A DNA stretch of 64,000 nt, from assembly GCA_963810905.1 (NCBI GenBank), contig CAWEPG010000002.1, positions 558,001 to 622,000 on the forward strand, read 5' to 3'. How positions within the stretch are numbered: position 1 is the first letter of the stretch; every line of letters starts with the position of its first letter. Source of the DNA: CAWBAT01 sp963810905. Lineage in GTDB: Bacteria; Acidobacteriota; Terriglobia; Versatilivoradales; Versatilivoraceae. Of the stretch, positions 36,191-45,277 are shown piece after piece. The notes beneath the pieces were generated by a model. The model saw nothing but the letters and a program-made list of their open reading frames with translations. It searched no databases and was not told the DNA's origin. The translations under genes and the position numbers were made by a program.

Positions 36191-36856
36191 TCATGCACTC
36201 CGGTAGAGTCCGACCTTTTCAATATACTCTTGGACTCCCTTTGGCACAAAGCGGATGATTGAACGTCCCTGTTGGACCTTCTGCCGAATTCCCGTTGACG
36301 AAATGGGACTGGAAAAGGAGCGAACCAAGTACATGCCGTGATCGAGCGGTTCCTTCCTGCCTGAGACGCGACCTCGCGTCAAAGGCTTCCACGAAAAGGA
36401 TTGGTAAAACGGGTGACCTAGCTCATTTGTTCTGAATCCCGGACGCGCAAATACCAGGAAGTTGCACAGCGATGGGAACTGTTCGTAATCCTTCCAACTC
36501 GTGAGTTCCAGGAAGGCATCCGAACCGATGATGAAAAATAATTTCCCCTGGGTTCCCGCATAACGCCTGAAATGGTGGATCGTATCAATGGAGTAAGATT
36601 TCCCGGGTCGATCGGCTTCGATACTGGACGGGACAAAGTGTTTCTGTCCATTAACTGCCAGGGCCACCATGGCATGGCGATCAAGAAAGTTGGCATGGGT
36701 CTTTTCAGATTTGTGCGGCGGATGAACAGATGTGACAAAATGCACCTGGTCCAGAGACGCCAGCTCCAGGGCAATCTTGGCAATTTGCAAATGCCCAAGA
36801 TGAACGGGATCAAAAGTCCCTCCAAAAATTCCCAGCCGCAAGTTCTGCACCACCAT
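36191..36856 (-). CDS. nadD: Nicotinate-nucleotide adenylyltransferase
   Basis: 221 residues. LGIFGGTFDPVHLGHLQIA holds the HxGH nucleotidyltransferase motif, VHPPHKSEK binds substrate, and the SSTGIRQKVQQG segment (ISxTxxR) closes the site. Converts NaMN to deamido-NAD. Starts at an ATG followed by two GTG codons; no good ribosome-binding site seen. The gap to obg carries intergenic repeats. Confidence 0.94.
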   Translation of the reverse strand: MVVQNLRLGIFGGTFDPVHLGHLQIAKIALELASLDQVHFVTSVHPPHKSEKTHANFLDRHAMVALAVNGQKHFVPSSIEADRPGKSYSIDTIHHFRRYAGTQGKLFFIIGSDAFLELTSWKDYEQFPSLCNFLVFARPGFRTNELGHPFYQSFSWKPLTRGRVSGRKEPLDHGMYLVRSFSSPISSTGIRQKVQQGRSIIRFVPKGVQEYIEKVGLYRSA

Positions 36857-37078
36857 CCCGAAGTGTTCCTGTAGCGGTGGTTTATGACCACCGTCATTAT
36901 CCGTCCCCCCTCCTTACACAAGGAGGGGGCTAGGGGGAGGTGGCCTGCCTGCGCTTGTATTCGCCCCTCATCCCCAACCCCTCTCCCGCATTGGGGCGAG
37001 GGGAGTTGTTAATTCATTGTTAGGCTGCTCTCCCGCGTGGAGGAGAAAGGAGCCGTTCTAACTTTTAATGTTGGTTCC
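36857..37078. repeat. Cluster of palindromic intergenic repeats
   Basis: Three palindromes lie in tandem between obg and nadD: the CCCTCCTT/AAGGAGGG form at about 36905-36943, the CCCCTCATCCCCAACCCCTCTCCC/GGGGCGAGGGG form at about 36965-37010, and a shorter CTCCCGCGTGGAGGAG form at about 37030-37050. The same two motif families recur in other gaps of the window. Confidence 0.6.
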
Positions 37079-38083
37079 TTAATGCTCAATTCGTTCCAAC
37101 AATTGCGCCACTTTATTCTTCAGATCCTGAATGCCAACTCCTGTAGCTGCTGAGATGGATTGAAATTCAAGCCCCTTGCTTTTTGCAAGCAGTTTCAACT
37201 TTTCCAGGCGCTTTGGGTCATCCATGGCATCCAGCTTAGACCCAACCAAAATCATGGGTTTCTTTAACATCGTGTCATTAAATTCATTTAACTCCCGATT
37301 GACCTTCTCAAAATCATCCACCGGGTCTCGCCCGTGCTGGTCCGAGAGGTCCACCAGATGGACCAATAGCTTGGTTCTTTCGATATGCTTCAGAAATTGG
37401 AGTCCAAGTCCATGGCCCAGATGAGCGCCTTCAATCAACCCGGGCATGTCGGCCACAACGAAGCTCTTAAAATCTTCTAACTCCACAACTCCTAGGTTCG
37501 GCTGCAATGTTGTGAACGGGTAATCTCCGATTTTGGGCCGGGCCGCTGAGATTCGGGATATCAGCGTTGATTTACCGACATTTGGGAATCCGACCAGACC
37601 TACATCCGCCAACAGTTTCAGCTCCAGGCGGAGAACGCGCAATTCTCCGGGGAAGCCCGTTTCCCAGCGTCGAGGGGCTCGATTTGTGGAGGTGGCAAAC
37701 TGGGCATTCCCTCTCCCTCCGCGACCGCCCACGCAGAACAAAATGCGCTCGTCGGGTTGAGCAAAATCGTGGACCATTTCCTGTAGATCCTCGTCATAAA
37801 CCATGGTCCCGACAGGAACTTGGATAATCAGATCTTTCCCGTCGCGGCCGTGACAATTGCTCCCCATCCCATGTTCGCCTCGCTCTGCCTCAAAAATGTG
37901 CTTATAGCGAAATTGGATGAGTGTATTGTGCCGGAGGGTCGATTCGAGGTACACGTGTCCACCTCTCCCACCATCACCCCCGCTAGGACCTCCTCTCGGA
38001 ACATATTTCTCCCGACGAAAGGCCATGCATCCGGATCCGCCATCACCGGCTTTGATGCTAATTTTTGTTTGATCTAAAAACAT
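37079..38083 (-). CDS. obg: GTPase Obg
   Basis: 334 residues. Gly-rich OBG domain starting FLDQTKISIKAGDGGSGCMAFRREKYVPRGGPSGGDGG, then the G domain with GFPNVGKSTLI, DMPGLIEGAHLGHGLG, GSKLDAMDD and a terminal SAAT G5 motif. Involved in large-subunit assembly and stress control. Its ATG at 38083 is preceded at once by the U run of a terminator hairpin and lacks a ribosome-binding site. Follows rplU and rpmA as in most bacteria. No TGS domain or long C-terminal tail. Confidence 0.95.
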   Translation of the reverse strand: MFLDQTKISIKAGDGGSGCMAFRREKYVPRGGPSGGDGGRGGHVYLESTLRHNTLIQFRYKHIFEAERGEHGMGSNCHGRDGKDLIIQVPVGTMVYDEDLQEMVHDFAQPDERILFCVGGRGGRGNAQFATSTNRAPRRWETGFPGELRVLRLELKLLADVGLVGFPNVGKSTLISRISAARPKIGDYPFTTLQPNLGVVELEDFKSFVVADMPGLIEGAHLGHGLGLQFLKHIERTKLLVHLVDLSDQHGRDPVDDFEKVNRELNEFNDTMLKKPMILVGSKLDAMDDPKRLEKLKLLAKSKGLEFQSISAATGVGIQDLKNKVAQLLERIEH

Positions 38084-38086
38084 CTG

Positions 38087-38138
38087 ACAAAAAAACAAAT
38101 CCCCTGCCTAAGGAATCTTATCCAATAGAACAGGGGAT
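38087..38138 (-). terminator. Terminator/attenuator between rpmA and obg
   Basis: Minus strand: ATCCCCTG stem, 24-base loop, CAGGGGAT, then TTTGTTTTTTT directly before the obg ATG. It fits a rho-independent terminator of the rplU-rpmA transcript, leaving obg to read-through. Confidence 0.75.
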
Positions 38139-38179
38139 CTTGGAAGCAAAGACTCAATTGAGTTGGATCGAAATACAGA

Positions 38180-38440
38180 TTAACTAGCGGAAGGCGTGAT
38201 GCTCACGAACCTCCCACTCATTCCTTTATCCCGGAATTGAACGACGCCAGAAACCTTGGCAAAGAGCGTATCGTCCTTACCGATTCCTACATTGAGGCCG
38301 GGCTTAAAGCGGGTCCCGCGCTGCCTTACCAAAATGGACCCTCCAGACACCCATTGCCCTCCGAACCGCTTCACGCCAAGACGCTGCGCGTTAGAATCGC
38401 GGCCATTTCTGGAACTTCCGACACCCTTCTTGTGAGCCAT
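38180..38440 (-). CDS. rpmA: 50S ribosomal protein bL27
   Basis: 86 residues: MAHKKGVGSSRNGRDSNAQRLGVKRFGGQWVSGGSILVRQRGTRFKPG. The N-terminus begins directly with AHKKG, without the cleaved Firmicutes-type extension. GGGAG lies six bases before the ATG. Located between rplU and obg. Confidence 0.97.
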   Translation of the reverse strand: MAHKKGVGSSRNGRDSNAQRLGVKRFGGQWVSGGSILVRQRGTRFKPGLNVGIGKDDTLFAKVSGVVQFRDKGMSGRFVSITPSAS

Positions 38441-38458
38441 CTCAATCTCCCAGCAAAA

Positions 38459-38773
38459 TTAACTTAGTTTGATATCATTAATTTTCACGGCGGTGTACGG
38501 TTGGCGGTGACCCCGTGTCACCTTGTACTGCTTCTTGCGCTTGAATTTGAAGATGATGACCTTTTTCGCCTTGGATTCTTCCACGACGGTTCCCAAGACC
38601 TGGGCCTTTGCAATCAAAGGATTGCCCACCGTGGCTTTGCTTCCATCGCTGATCAAAAGAACCTGATCAAATTCGACAACAGCCCCGGGCTCTTTTTCGA
38701 GCCGCTCGAGACGAACCACATCGCCAGGTGATACCTTGTATTGTTTTCCGCCGGACTTAATCACTGCATGCAT
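38459..38773 (-). CDS. rplU: 50S ribosomal protein bL21
   Basis: 104 residues beginning MHAVIKSGGKQYKVSPGDVVRLERLEKEPG and ending in KFKRKKQYKVTRGHRQPYTAVKINDI. The longer frame upstream covers the promoter and is not coding. GGGAGG precedes the ATG. First gene of rplU-rpmA-obg. Confidence 0.97.
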   Translation of the reverse strand: MHAVIKSGGKQYKVSPGDVVRLERLEKEPGAVVEFDQVLLISDGSKATVGNPLIAKAQVLGTVVEESKAKKVIIFKFKRKKQYKVTRGHRQPYTAVKINDIKLS

Positions 38774-38806
38774 AAGAACTTTCCCTCCCAACACAAAGAA
38801 ACCGAA

Positions 38807-38836
38807 ATTATAGGGAGGCGGTATAAAGTCTGTCAA
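38807..38836 (-). promoter_or_regulatory. Sigma70 promoter of rplU-rpmA-obg
   Basis: Perfect TTGACA (38836-38831), 18-base spacer, perfect TATAAT (38812-38807), with start expected near 38800, giving a leader of about 27 bases before the rplU ATG. One of the best promoter matches in the window. Confidence 0.85.
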
Positions 38837-38882
38837 CCTTATTATTCTATCGCTTAGAAGAATAAAGGTGATGTCGGCCCGT

Positions 38883-40010
38883 TCAGGCTTGCAACGAAGC
38901 GGCCGCAAAGCTCAGCAAATCGTTGTCTTGCAAGGAGACTTCCTTTAACCGATCATAGGCGCTAGCCATCTGACACAATTGAACGGCATTGGGACAGTTC
39001 AGCTGAGTAGGGTCCGTCTTCCGCAGATATTTTAGGTATACATCAAGGGCCTCCTGCTGACGCCCCAGCCTGACCAGCAAATTTACCACGAGTTGAGCCG
39101 GGCTACTCCCAACCTGCTCGAGATCTGTCGCCTCCAATTTATTCTTAAAGTACCGAACGCCTTCTTCCGGCGAAATTCCCAGCAAAGTTCGAAAATAGAC
39201 GGCATAATCCCCAAAGCCCTCAAATGGCGGTTGCCCCGCATATTGATACATAGAGGACAAGTGCGTCGCGTATTCAGCCAGCTCAAGTGCACGCCGGTGA
39301 GTTCCATCATTCTTTGAGTCAATACTCATTTGCAGAACGGATTGAATATGGGAGGTGTCGATATAATACGCATGATTCTCAAACAGCCACTCACGCCCGC
39401 CAACGAGTTGAGACACACTCTGGGCTTCGGGCGACTTCCCCTCCACCTGTTCAATGGTTCGCTTCAAATTTTCAAACAACTCGGACTCCAGCCGGCGGAC
39501 CAGAATGGCCAAGCACTCTTCACGCCCCTCCACGCCCGGGTATTGCATCAAGCTACTGATCGCCCGGCAACTCCCATACTGGTTCAAAATAAGCTCGAAA
39601 CCCTTCACAGGATGGACTTTCTCGTAAAAGGCAATCTCGACGATCGGCCCGATATCCTCGATCTCCTCGATTCGCTCAATGGCGGCAGCCACTGGAGCGG
39701 TCTCCCCAATCGCCCGAAAATACGGCCAGGCCCTGGGTATATTCCCGTCGGCTAAATACAGTGTCCCAACTTCTCGAGCGGCACGGATGAAACTCTCTTC
39801 ATAGTCCTTGCGCTGTGGATCTTGGAGATCAAGCGGTCCAGTTTGAATCAGTGGCAATCCCATTTCGCACCGTTTTCGCATCAGCAAAGTCTCGAATAAA
39901 TGGGGATATCTCTTCTCCTCGCGAAACTGTCCCTCCAGGAAATCAAAGACGGATTCAGGATCCCGTTTCGACAATAGACTCTCAAGCCGCTCAAATACAT
40001 TTTCTGCCAT
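38883..40010 (-). CDS. Conserved hypothetical helical-repeat protein
   Basis: 375 residues, no export signal. It is almost all helical with paired helices (YEESFIRAAREVGTLYLADGNIPRAWPYFRAIGE; LLVRLGRQQEALDVYLKYLRKTD), resembling a TPR-like solenoid of the sort found in Acidobacteria and Planctomycetes proteins, but I cannot name the family. AGGGTGA lies just before the ATG. It is upstream of the rplU promoter and could read into that operon. No catalytic motif seen. Confidence 0.65.
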   Translation of the reverse strand: MAENVFERLESLLSKRDPESVFDFLEGQFREEKRYPHLFETLLMRKRCEMGLPLIQTGPLDLQDPQRKDYEESFIRAAREVGTLYLADGNIPRAWPYFRAIGETAPVAAAIERIEEIEDIGPIVEIAFYEKVHPVKGFELILNQYGSCRAISSLMQYPGVEGREECLAILVRRLESELFENLKRTIEQVEGKSPEAQSVSQLVGGREWLFENHAYYIDTSHIQSVLQMSIDSKNDGTHRRALELAEYATHLSSMYQYAGQPPFEGFGDYAVYFRTLLGISPEEGVRYFKNKLEATDLEQVGSSPAQLVVNLLVRLGRQQEALDVYLKYLRKTDPTQLNCPNAVQLCQMASAYDRLKEVSLQDNDLLSFAAASLQA

Positions 40011-40298
40011 GGGTCACCCTTGATGGAAAAACATTTCAAAAGACAGATTGATTCTAACAGTTTAATATACGGTTGCAATTTGTGTCATCTCCTCGTTGGC
40101 CGATCCGCCTTTAAGAATCCCGCCCACCCAACCTGCTGAGACATGAATTGGTCAAGCAATTCATACATGGGCAGGGGGAGACGGATGCTGAGATGTTTTT
40201 GCTGTTGCTTTGCACCCGCCAGCAGGCCACACTCACTCTCGGGCGATATCGGTGGCTACTTTTTTCAATCGTTTCATTTAATTTAGTGAATAGGATCC

Positions 40299-40637
40299 AT
40301 GCCTCCAAGAAAACAAATCTACAAAGTTATCTTTTATAATCAGGGCAAGGTCTACGAGGTATACGCCAGGAGTGTATCCCAAGGGGGATTATTCGGTTTC
40401 ATTGAAGTCGAAGGGCTTCTTTTTGGAGAAAAGCTGTCCGTCGTGGTGGACCCTTCGGAAGAGGCACTCCAACGGGAGTTTGCAGGCGTGGAGCGGACTT
40501 TCATTCCGATGCATGCCGTGGTCCGGGTGGATGAGGTAGAAAAACGTGGATCCAGCAAAATTCTGCCGATGCCCGAAACAGGAGGGAAGATCACCAGCTA
40601 TGCCCACTCCAATTTACGCTCCCGTGAAAAAGGATAA
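40299..40637 (+). CDS. DUF1820-family protein
   Basis: 112 residues. YKVIFYNQGKVYEVYARSVSQGGLFGFIEVEGLLFGE and VVVDPSEEALQREFAGVERTFIPMHAVVRVDEVEKRG match the DUF1820 signature along its whole length. A small cytosolic protein of unknown role, often near RNA or translation genes. AGGATCC precedes the ATG closely. Gene of its own between two minus-strand genes. Confidence 0.85.
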   Translation: MPPRKQIYKVIFYNQGKVYEVYARSVSQGGLFGFIEVEGLLFGEKLSVVVDPSEEALQREFAGVERTFIPMHAVVRVDEVEKRGSSKILPMPETGGKITSYAHSNLRSREKG

Positions 40638-40678
40638 CTAAGGGAATTCGTGCGGCAGCACTGCACACCTACGGTAAT

Positions 40679-41685
40679 TCAATGGGACATAGCATAATTC
40701 GCCAGAGCCCGAACATTCTCATGAGGTGTGTCTCTTACGACCTCACATCCCGCACTCACGATATAACGGCTACCCGCTTGCTGATGGCATTCCGCAATTG
40801 CTGACGTGATACTCTCGGGATCACAATTTCGCAGCACCCTAACGGGATCGATGTTCCCTAACAAGACCTGTCGTGCACCCATCTGTTCACGGGCCTCCCG
40901 GACAGGCACAAGGAAATCCAGGTCCACGATGTCGCACCCAGCTTGCCAATCCCGTCGAGAATTTTTCGAGTATTTCCGCAAATGTGCAGGCGGACCCGCC
41001 CGCCTGCCGCATGGATGCCGTCCACTAATTGTTTTTCAAAGGACCACACGAACTTTTCATAAATTTTGGGGCCCACTAAAGAGGCTGCGGCGTCACCAAC
41101 ACCGATAATGTCAGCACCTGCCTCAATCTGCTCTTTTGCGCAGTCGATTGCGTTATTCACCAGGAACTCAAAGAGGTCCCGAACAAAAGCAGGATCATCG
41201 TAGAAATCGACCATCAAGCGATTAATTCCCCGCAAATCAGAAGCCTCAGCACATGGACCTTCCACCCAGCCTTCCACAAATTTCTCAAGCCCGATCCGCT
41301 TCCGGAATAGCTCAATTCCTTGGATCCGATCATGCATTCGCCCGCCCCCCCGCGGATCGAGTGGTTGCAGACGGCTTAATTGGCTTTTCTCAGAAAGAAG
41401 CGCTTCACTTTCGATCAGGGCAGGCGGTTGATCCTCGTACCATTCTACGTTTGCCCCATAATCGGCGGCCTCCCGAGCTGGATCGGAAATTGTGGAAACA
41501 TAATCAAAACAAAACTCCGAGGCAGTTTTGAGCTGGGCATCAACCATCACCCGATGGTCTCGGGCGTAGTTCCCATACTTCACCCCTAGTCGATCCGCCG
41601 CAAACATCATGGTAATCGGCATTAAAGGAAGATGATCCACTGCCCTGCCCTCTAACATCGCAATCACACGTTCTCGTCCTGTCAT
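40679..41685 (-). pseudogene. URO-D-like protein with a one-base frameshift
   Basis: The 5-prime frame (41685 to about 40940) codes MTGRERVIAMLEGRAVDHLPLMPITMMFAADRLG through LHICGNTRKILDGIGKLG; the 3-prime frame (about 40940 to 40679) continues CDIVDLDFLVPVREAREQMG to the end, with LGNIDPVRVL and YIVSAGCEVVRDTPHENVRAL. Adding one G to the CCC at 40937-40939 (GGG on minus) restores one 335-residue protein. The HICGN motif marks the corrinoid methyltransferase branch (MtaA/MtbA-like). GGAGG is seven bases before the ATG at 41685. Could be an assembly error. Confidence 0.75.
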
Positions 41686-42101
41686 TCTCGCACCTCCCCA
41701 GCATTGCAATCAGCACGATGATACCACTCAACGGTCAACAGCTGAAATGCCTCTCCACGGTCAATCGCGGAGCTCCGCCCTCCACGCCTAATGTCTTCTT
41801 GAAGGAGCTAACGAGTCACCTGAATAGAGAGACTTTTACTTGCAGCCGCCGGGGCTGGCCCCTGGTGGCCATAATAACCCGGTACACAAGCTACCCCCTG
41901 CCTTAGTCCTCCATCTGGCTGCTCAGCCCGCATTTCTCACCGGGAGACCGGGAAAGCTGGCACCCCCTGGGACCGCCAGCATCTTGCCGGCTCTGTCCCT
42001 TCTCGCTGCCCGTCGCGGATTGGGTCAAATTCGGCGAAGATGCAGGCTGGAAGCCTGCGCTCCCAGGAAATCCAATTCGTGGTGAGTAATACGGGTTAGG
42101 G
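41686..42101. other. Gap between the URO-D-like gene and the intron
   Basis: About 415 bases with no recognisable gene. Short plus-strand frames exist but lack ribosome-binding sites. Bases 42060-42101 form the 3-prime exon side of the group II intron. Confidence 0.4.
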
Positions 42102-42138
42102 ATAGGGGTAGGGAGAGCGTCGGGCTCCCCCTCCCTCC

Positions 42139-42171
42139 GAACCGGACAGGCGGCTCTCCCGCATCCGGCTC
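42139..42171 (-). ncRNA. Group II intron domain V
   Basis: A 33-base hairpin with the AGC triad (GAGCCGGATGCGG, GAGAG loop, CCGCCTGTCCGGTTC). Both stems pair and the two-base bulge is present. It lies 14 bases after the reverse-transcriptase stop. Confidence 0.8.
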
Positions 42172-42184
42172 TCCAGTCGGTGGT

Positions 42185-43519
42185 TCACCTTCTCAAGGAT
42201 TGACAGGCCAAGGCATGAGCTGCTACCAGAGAGAACAGCCCGTGCTCGGCAAAGAAGCGATTGGGCCAATGATGATGGTCGTTGCCACGCCCCCGGCCTT
42301 TACCTCCCGACCGTTTGCGCAGCAGGCTCCGAAGGCGACCGCGAATCCAGCGATCTTCATCTGGAAAGACGGTTTTACCGCTATGTTTGAAGTATTCAAA
42401 CCAGCCCTTCAGTGTCCGGTTGAGGTCTTCGATGACGACCTTCAAGCTATGTCCGTTGGCGCGTCGCGTTTTGTCACGAATCGTGTCCCGAAATTTCTTC
42501 CGGCTCTTCTCCCGCGGCCATCTCCGGCCTCGGTCGAAGCGGTAACCCAGAAAGTCAAAACTTTCCTTCTGCGCATCCACAACCCGGGTCTTGACCGGAT
42601 GCAAGGTTAGTCCCGCTGTCGCCGTCCATTCTCGCACCCGCTCCAAGGCTCGCTCGGCTTCCTCACGGCTTCGGCACAGCAGCACGAAGTCATCTGCATA
42701 CCGCACCATCTCCACCCCGGCCTGTTCCATCTGGTGGTCCAGAGGGCTCAGGTAGAGGTTCGACAGCAGCGGACTTAGCACGGCTCCTTGCGGGGTTCCC
42801 CCCTCTGGAGTCCAGCTCTTCATGCCGTCCAGGATCTGTTGGTTCAAGAAGGCCTCCACCAGACCAAGGACTCGCCCGTCCGACACCTTCTCCGCCACCT
42901 GTTCCTTCAGCGGCTCGTGCGGGATGGTATCGAAATAGCTTTTCAGGTCGGCGTCGACAATCCAGGTGTAGGCCTGTTTCAGCAGACCGTCCACCCGGCG
43001 CAGGGCATCCTTGCACCCCCGGTTGGGTCGGAATCCGTAGCTCTGTTCGGCAAAGTCCCGTTCAAAGATCGGTTCCAGCACCAGCCGCATCGCCGCTTGC
43101 ACGACCCGATCCCGAACCGTCGGGACCCCCAGCGGCCGTTTTTCCGCACTCCCCGGCTTGGGTATCCACACCCGTCGTACCGCCTGCGGCCGGTAGCTTC
43201 CCTCCCGCAGTTGTTCCGACAGGCGTTTGAGGTTCTTCATCAAGTCGCGCTCGAAGTCTTCCACCGTTTGGTGATCTACGCCCCCTGCCCCCCCGTTGGC
43301 TTTGACCTGCTGGAAACCCGCCCACAGCGTGCGCTCGGCATAGATCTTGTCCATCAAGCTGAACCACTTCCCTCCTTTGATCCCCTCTTCGAGGGCCGTC
43401 AACATCCGTTCCGTCCAGACCGAAGGTTCCACCCAGGCCCAACGAGCCCGAATCTCTCCGGCTTGTTTAGTCTCTTCCGACACTGCCGCCGGTTTGTCTT
43501 CCTTCTCTCTGTCGGTCAC
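42185..43519 (-). CDS. ltrA: Group II intron reverse transcriptase/maturase
   Basis: 444 residues. RT blocks: VRRVWIPKPGSAEKRPLGVPTVRDRVVQ, FAEQSYGFRPNRGCKDAL, VDADLKSYFDTIPH, GTPQGAVLSPLLSNLYL, the YADD catalytic motif in MVRYADDFVLLCRS, and FLGYRFDRGR; then the maturase X domain (LNRTLKGWFEYFKHSG). The HNH endonuclease is absent, so spread would rely on single-stranded DNA at the fork. A 513-codon frame on the opposite strand is a high-GC shadow. Confidence 0.93.
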   Translation of the reverse strand: MTDREKEDKPAAVSEETKQAGEIRARWAWVEPSVWTERMLTALEEGIKGGKWFSLMDKIYAERTLWAGFQQVKANGGAGGVDHQTVEDFERDLMKNLKRLSEQLREGSYRPQAVRRVWIPKPGSAEKRPLGVPTVRDRVVQAAMRLVLEPIFERDFAEQSYGFRPNRGCKDALRRVDGLLKQAYTWIVDADLKSYFDTIPHEPLKEQVAEKVSDGRVLGLVEAFLNQQILDGMKSWTPEGGTPQGAVLSPLLSNLYLSPLDHQMEQAGVEMVRYADDFVLLCRSREEAERALERVREWTATAGLTLHPVKTRVVDAQKESFDFLGYRFDRGRRWPREKSRKKFRDTIRDKTRRANGHSLKVVIEDLNRTLKGWFEYFKHSGKTVFPDEDRWIRGRLRSLLRKRSGGKGRGRGNDHHHWPNRFFAEHGLFSLVAAHALACQSLRR

Positions 43520-43982
43520 GTCTCCACCTTCCTGCGTCCCTTCGCTCCATCCCCGTTACGGAACTTCACCGCTACTATGGACGCTCTGACTCCTGCTGAT
43601 CCGGCTCTTCGGTCCTCAACCAGCAACATGAACACCGTCTCTGCTGACCCGCAGGTCTCCCTGATTCACGTGTCTGACCTTCCGATCCCTCCGTCTCCAA
43701 CCACCCCCCAGGCCCTCGACGCTGATTTCACACGCTACCCCTCATCTCGCCGAGTCTCCCGCTTGCGCGGGTCTAGGTTTCACCTTTCTCCAGCAGGCTC
43801 GCCGACTCTGACAGGCCGAATCGAGTTCGTTATCCTACGGATGGATCACTCACCTCCTGCAGCTCCCCACCCCGCCTCGCGGCGACGCAGTAGCAGTTGG
43901 TTACAGGCCGGAGAGCGTATGCCTGAAGAGGACTTCCACCTCTCCAATCAGACACGCTTTCAGGCGCACTGGAATGCGCGCT

Positions 43983-44075
43983 CCGCCGCGCGTTCATCGA
44001 GCGTGTGGGGCCACTGTCTTCCCCGCGCGCGTTCGAGCCTGCGTCGGGGGGACAACGGTCCCACGTACCCGCTCC
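43983..44075 (-). repeat. Hairpin repeat, copy 2 (upstream exon of the intron)
   Basis: On the minus strand TGGAGCGG, then CGTGGGACCG-T-TGTCCCCCCG, later CACGCTCGATGAACGCG, as at 10387-10440, but with about 35 extra bases in the middle. It ends 13 bases before the intron start. Confidence 0.6.
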
Positions 44076-44092
44076 ATCTTTTACTTGCTCTT

Positions 44093-44812
44093 TCATTGTA
44101 TCCCACTCCGTTTAGCCTCTTCGAGGATACTCTGGGTTGCGCTTGCCCCAATCCGAGTCGCTCCCAATTTCAGAACTCGCAGCAAGTCATCCACAGTTCT
44201 GATTCCTCCGGCGGCCTTAATCTGAACCGATTCATGACAATGCGTGCGCATCAATTTGAGATGGTGGTCGGTTGCCCCGTTGTAGGAATAAGTTCCGTCG
44301 TCTCGCCGGACGAAACCGTAGCCGGTTGAAGTTTTCACAAAGGCAGGCCGGTGGCTGCTACAGATTTCGCACAGTTTAATGATCTGTGCGTCTTCAAGGA
44401 AGTCGTTTTCAAATATCACTTTGAGGAACGCGCGATTGCCGACGACGCAATCATTAATCGCTTTGATCTCTGTGGATACATAGTCCCAATCTCCTCCCAG
44501 CACTTTTCCCACATTCACCACCATATCGATTTCGGTTGCCCCCAGCTGAACTGCCTCTTTGGCTTCGTTGACTTTGTTGGATGTAGTGCTGTTCCCGTGG
44601 GGAAAGGCAATGACCCCACAAACGCCGACTTGAGATCCGGCCAAATATGACTTTGCCTGAGGGATCGAATACGGCTTCACGCAGACGGTTGCGACGTCGT
44701 ATTGCTTTGCCAGTTCGCAACCTTCGCGTATCCCCTGATCGGTCAAGGTCGGATGAAGCAAGGAATGGTCAATGGTCTTAGCAAGTGATTGTAAGCTGCT
44801 GGTCATCTTCAT
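44093..44812 (-). CDS. deoC: Deoxyribose-phosphate aldolase
   Basis: 239 residues. IDHSLLHPTLTDQGIREGCELAKQY opens the barrel; VGVCGVIAFPHGNSTTSNKVNEAKEAV and EIDMVVNVGKVLGGD follow; the Schiff-base lysine is in PAFVKTSTGYGF; VQIKAAGGIRT closes. It splits 2-deoxyribose 5-phosphate to glyceraldehyde 3-phosphate and acetaldehyde. Stands alone, without deoA or deoD. An ATG two codons in (44806) is also possible. Confidence 0.96.
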   Translation of the reverse strand: MKMTSSLQSLAKTIDHSLLHPTLTDQGIREGCELAKQYDVATVCVKPYSIPQAKSYLAGSQVGVCGVIAFPHGNSTTSNKVNEAKEAVQLGATEIDMVVNVGKVLGGDWDYVSTEIKAINDCVVGNRAFLKVIFENDFLEDAQIIKLCEICSSHRPAFVKTSTGYGFVRRDDGTYSYNGATDHHLKLMRTHCHESVQIKAAGGIRTVDDLLRVLKLGATRIGASATQSILEEAKRSGIQ

Positions 44813-45277
44813 AATGCATTCTCTTTTGATAGTATGGCTTCAGGCTTTCGTTTTATTTTTTCCACACCAAACGGGATAATTATGTGAGGCTTCTTATAAA
44901 AGAAATTGTGTCGAGCGCCAGCTCTCTTGTCCTGTTTTCTGGCCGCTTTCTTCTCCTTCCCGTGCGAGGGGTATACAAGATTGAAGTATCGTCTCCCCTC
45001 TCCCCAACGCGGGAGAGGGGACGGGGGTTAGGGGGACCTCCATAGTCATTCATACTCACCACCCGAGAATGAACATGCAACGCACTCTACCTCACTGCTC
45101 CTCCGAATTAAGCCACGAAAGAAACTACATTGGAAGTTTCTTAAATCGGCGCTGTAATCTCTTACAATATAAATGATGCCTACCGTGATAACATTTCCTT
45201 CGTAAGTGAAGCGAGGTGCGGGTCGAATGAATTTGACCATTCCGGTTGAGTAACCCAATGGAAGGGAAAAGGGATTC
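44813..45277. other. Divergent gap between deoC and a permease gene
   Basis: About 465 bases. A palindromic repeat of the CCCCTCTCCCCAACGCGGGAGAGGGG type sits at about 44992-45032. A TACAATATAAAT box near 45163-45174 may be the -10 of the permease promoter. No gene seen. Confidence 0.45.

Larger units (their letters stand above)
42102..43969 (-). mobile_element. Group II intron (about 1.87 kb)
   Basis: Ends set from conserved RNA features on the minus strand: a 5-prime GTGCGCC start at 43969, a reverse-transcriptase frame, domain V at 42171-42139 and a domain VI hairpin with a bulged A seven bases before a terminal AT at 42102. The 5-prime segment before the coding frame is about 450 bases, long enough for domains I-III. 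It lies 124 bases after the deoC stop, in non-coding DNA next to a hairpin repeat, so it does not interrupt a gene. Boundaries are inferred, not tested against an empty site. Confidence 0.75.

Noticed and set aside
42788..44329. 513-codon frame on the plus strand across the intron and deoC
   Set aside because: It lies antisense to the reverse transcriptase and deoC, whose motifs are clear; high GC third positions make such shadows common.
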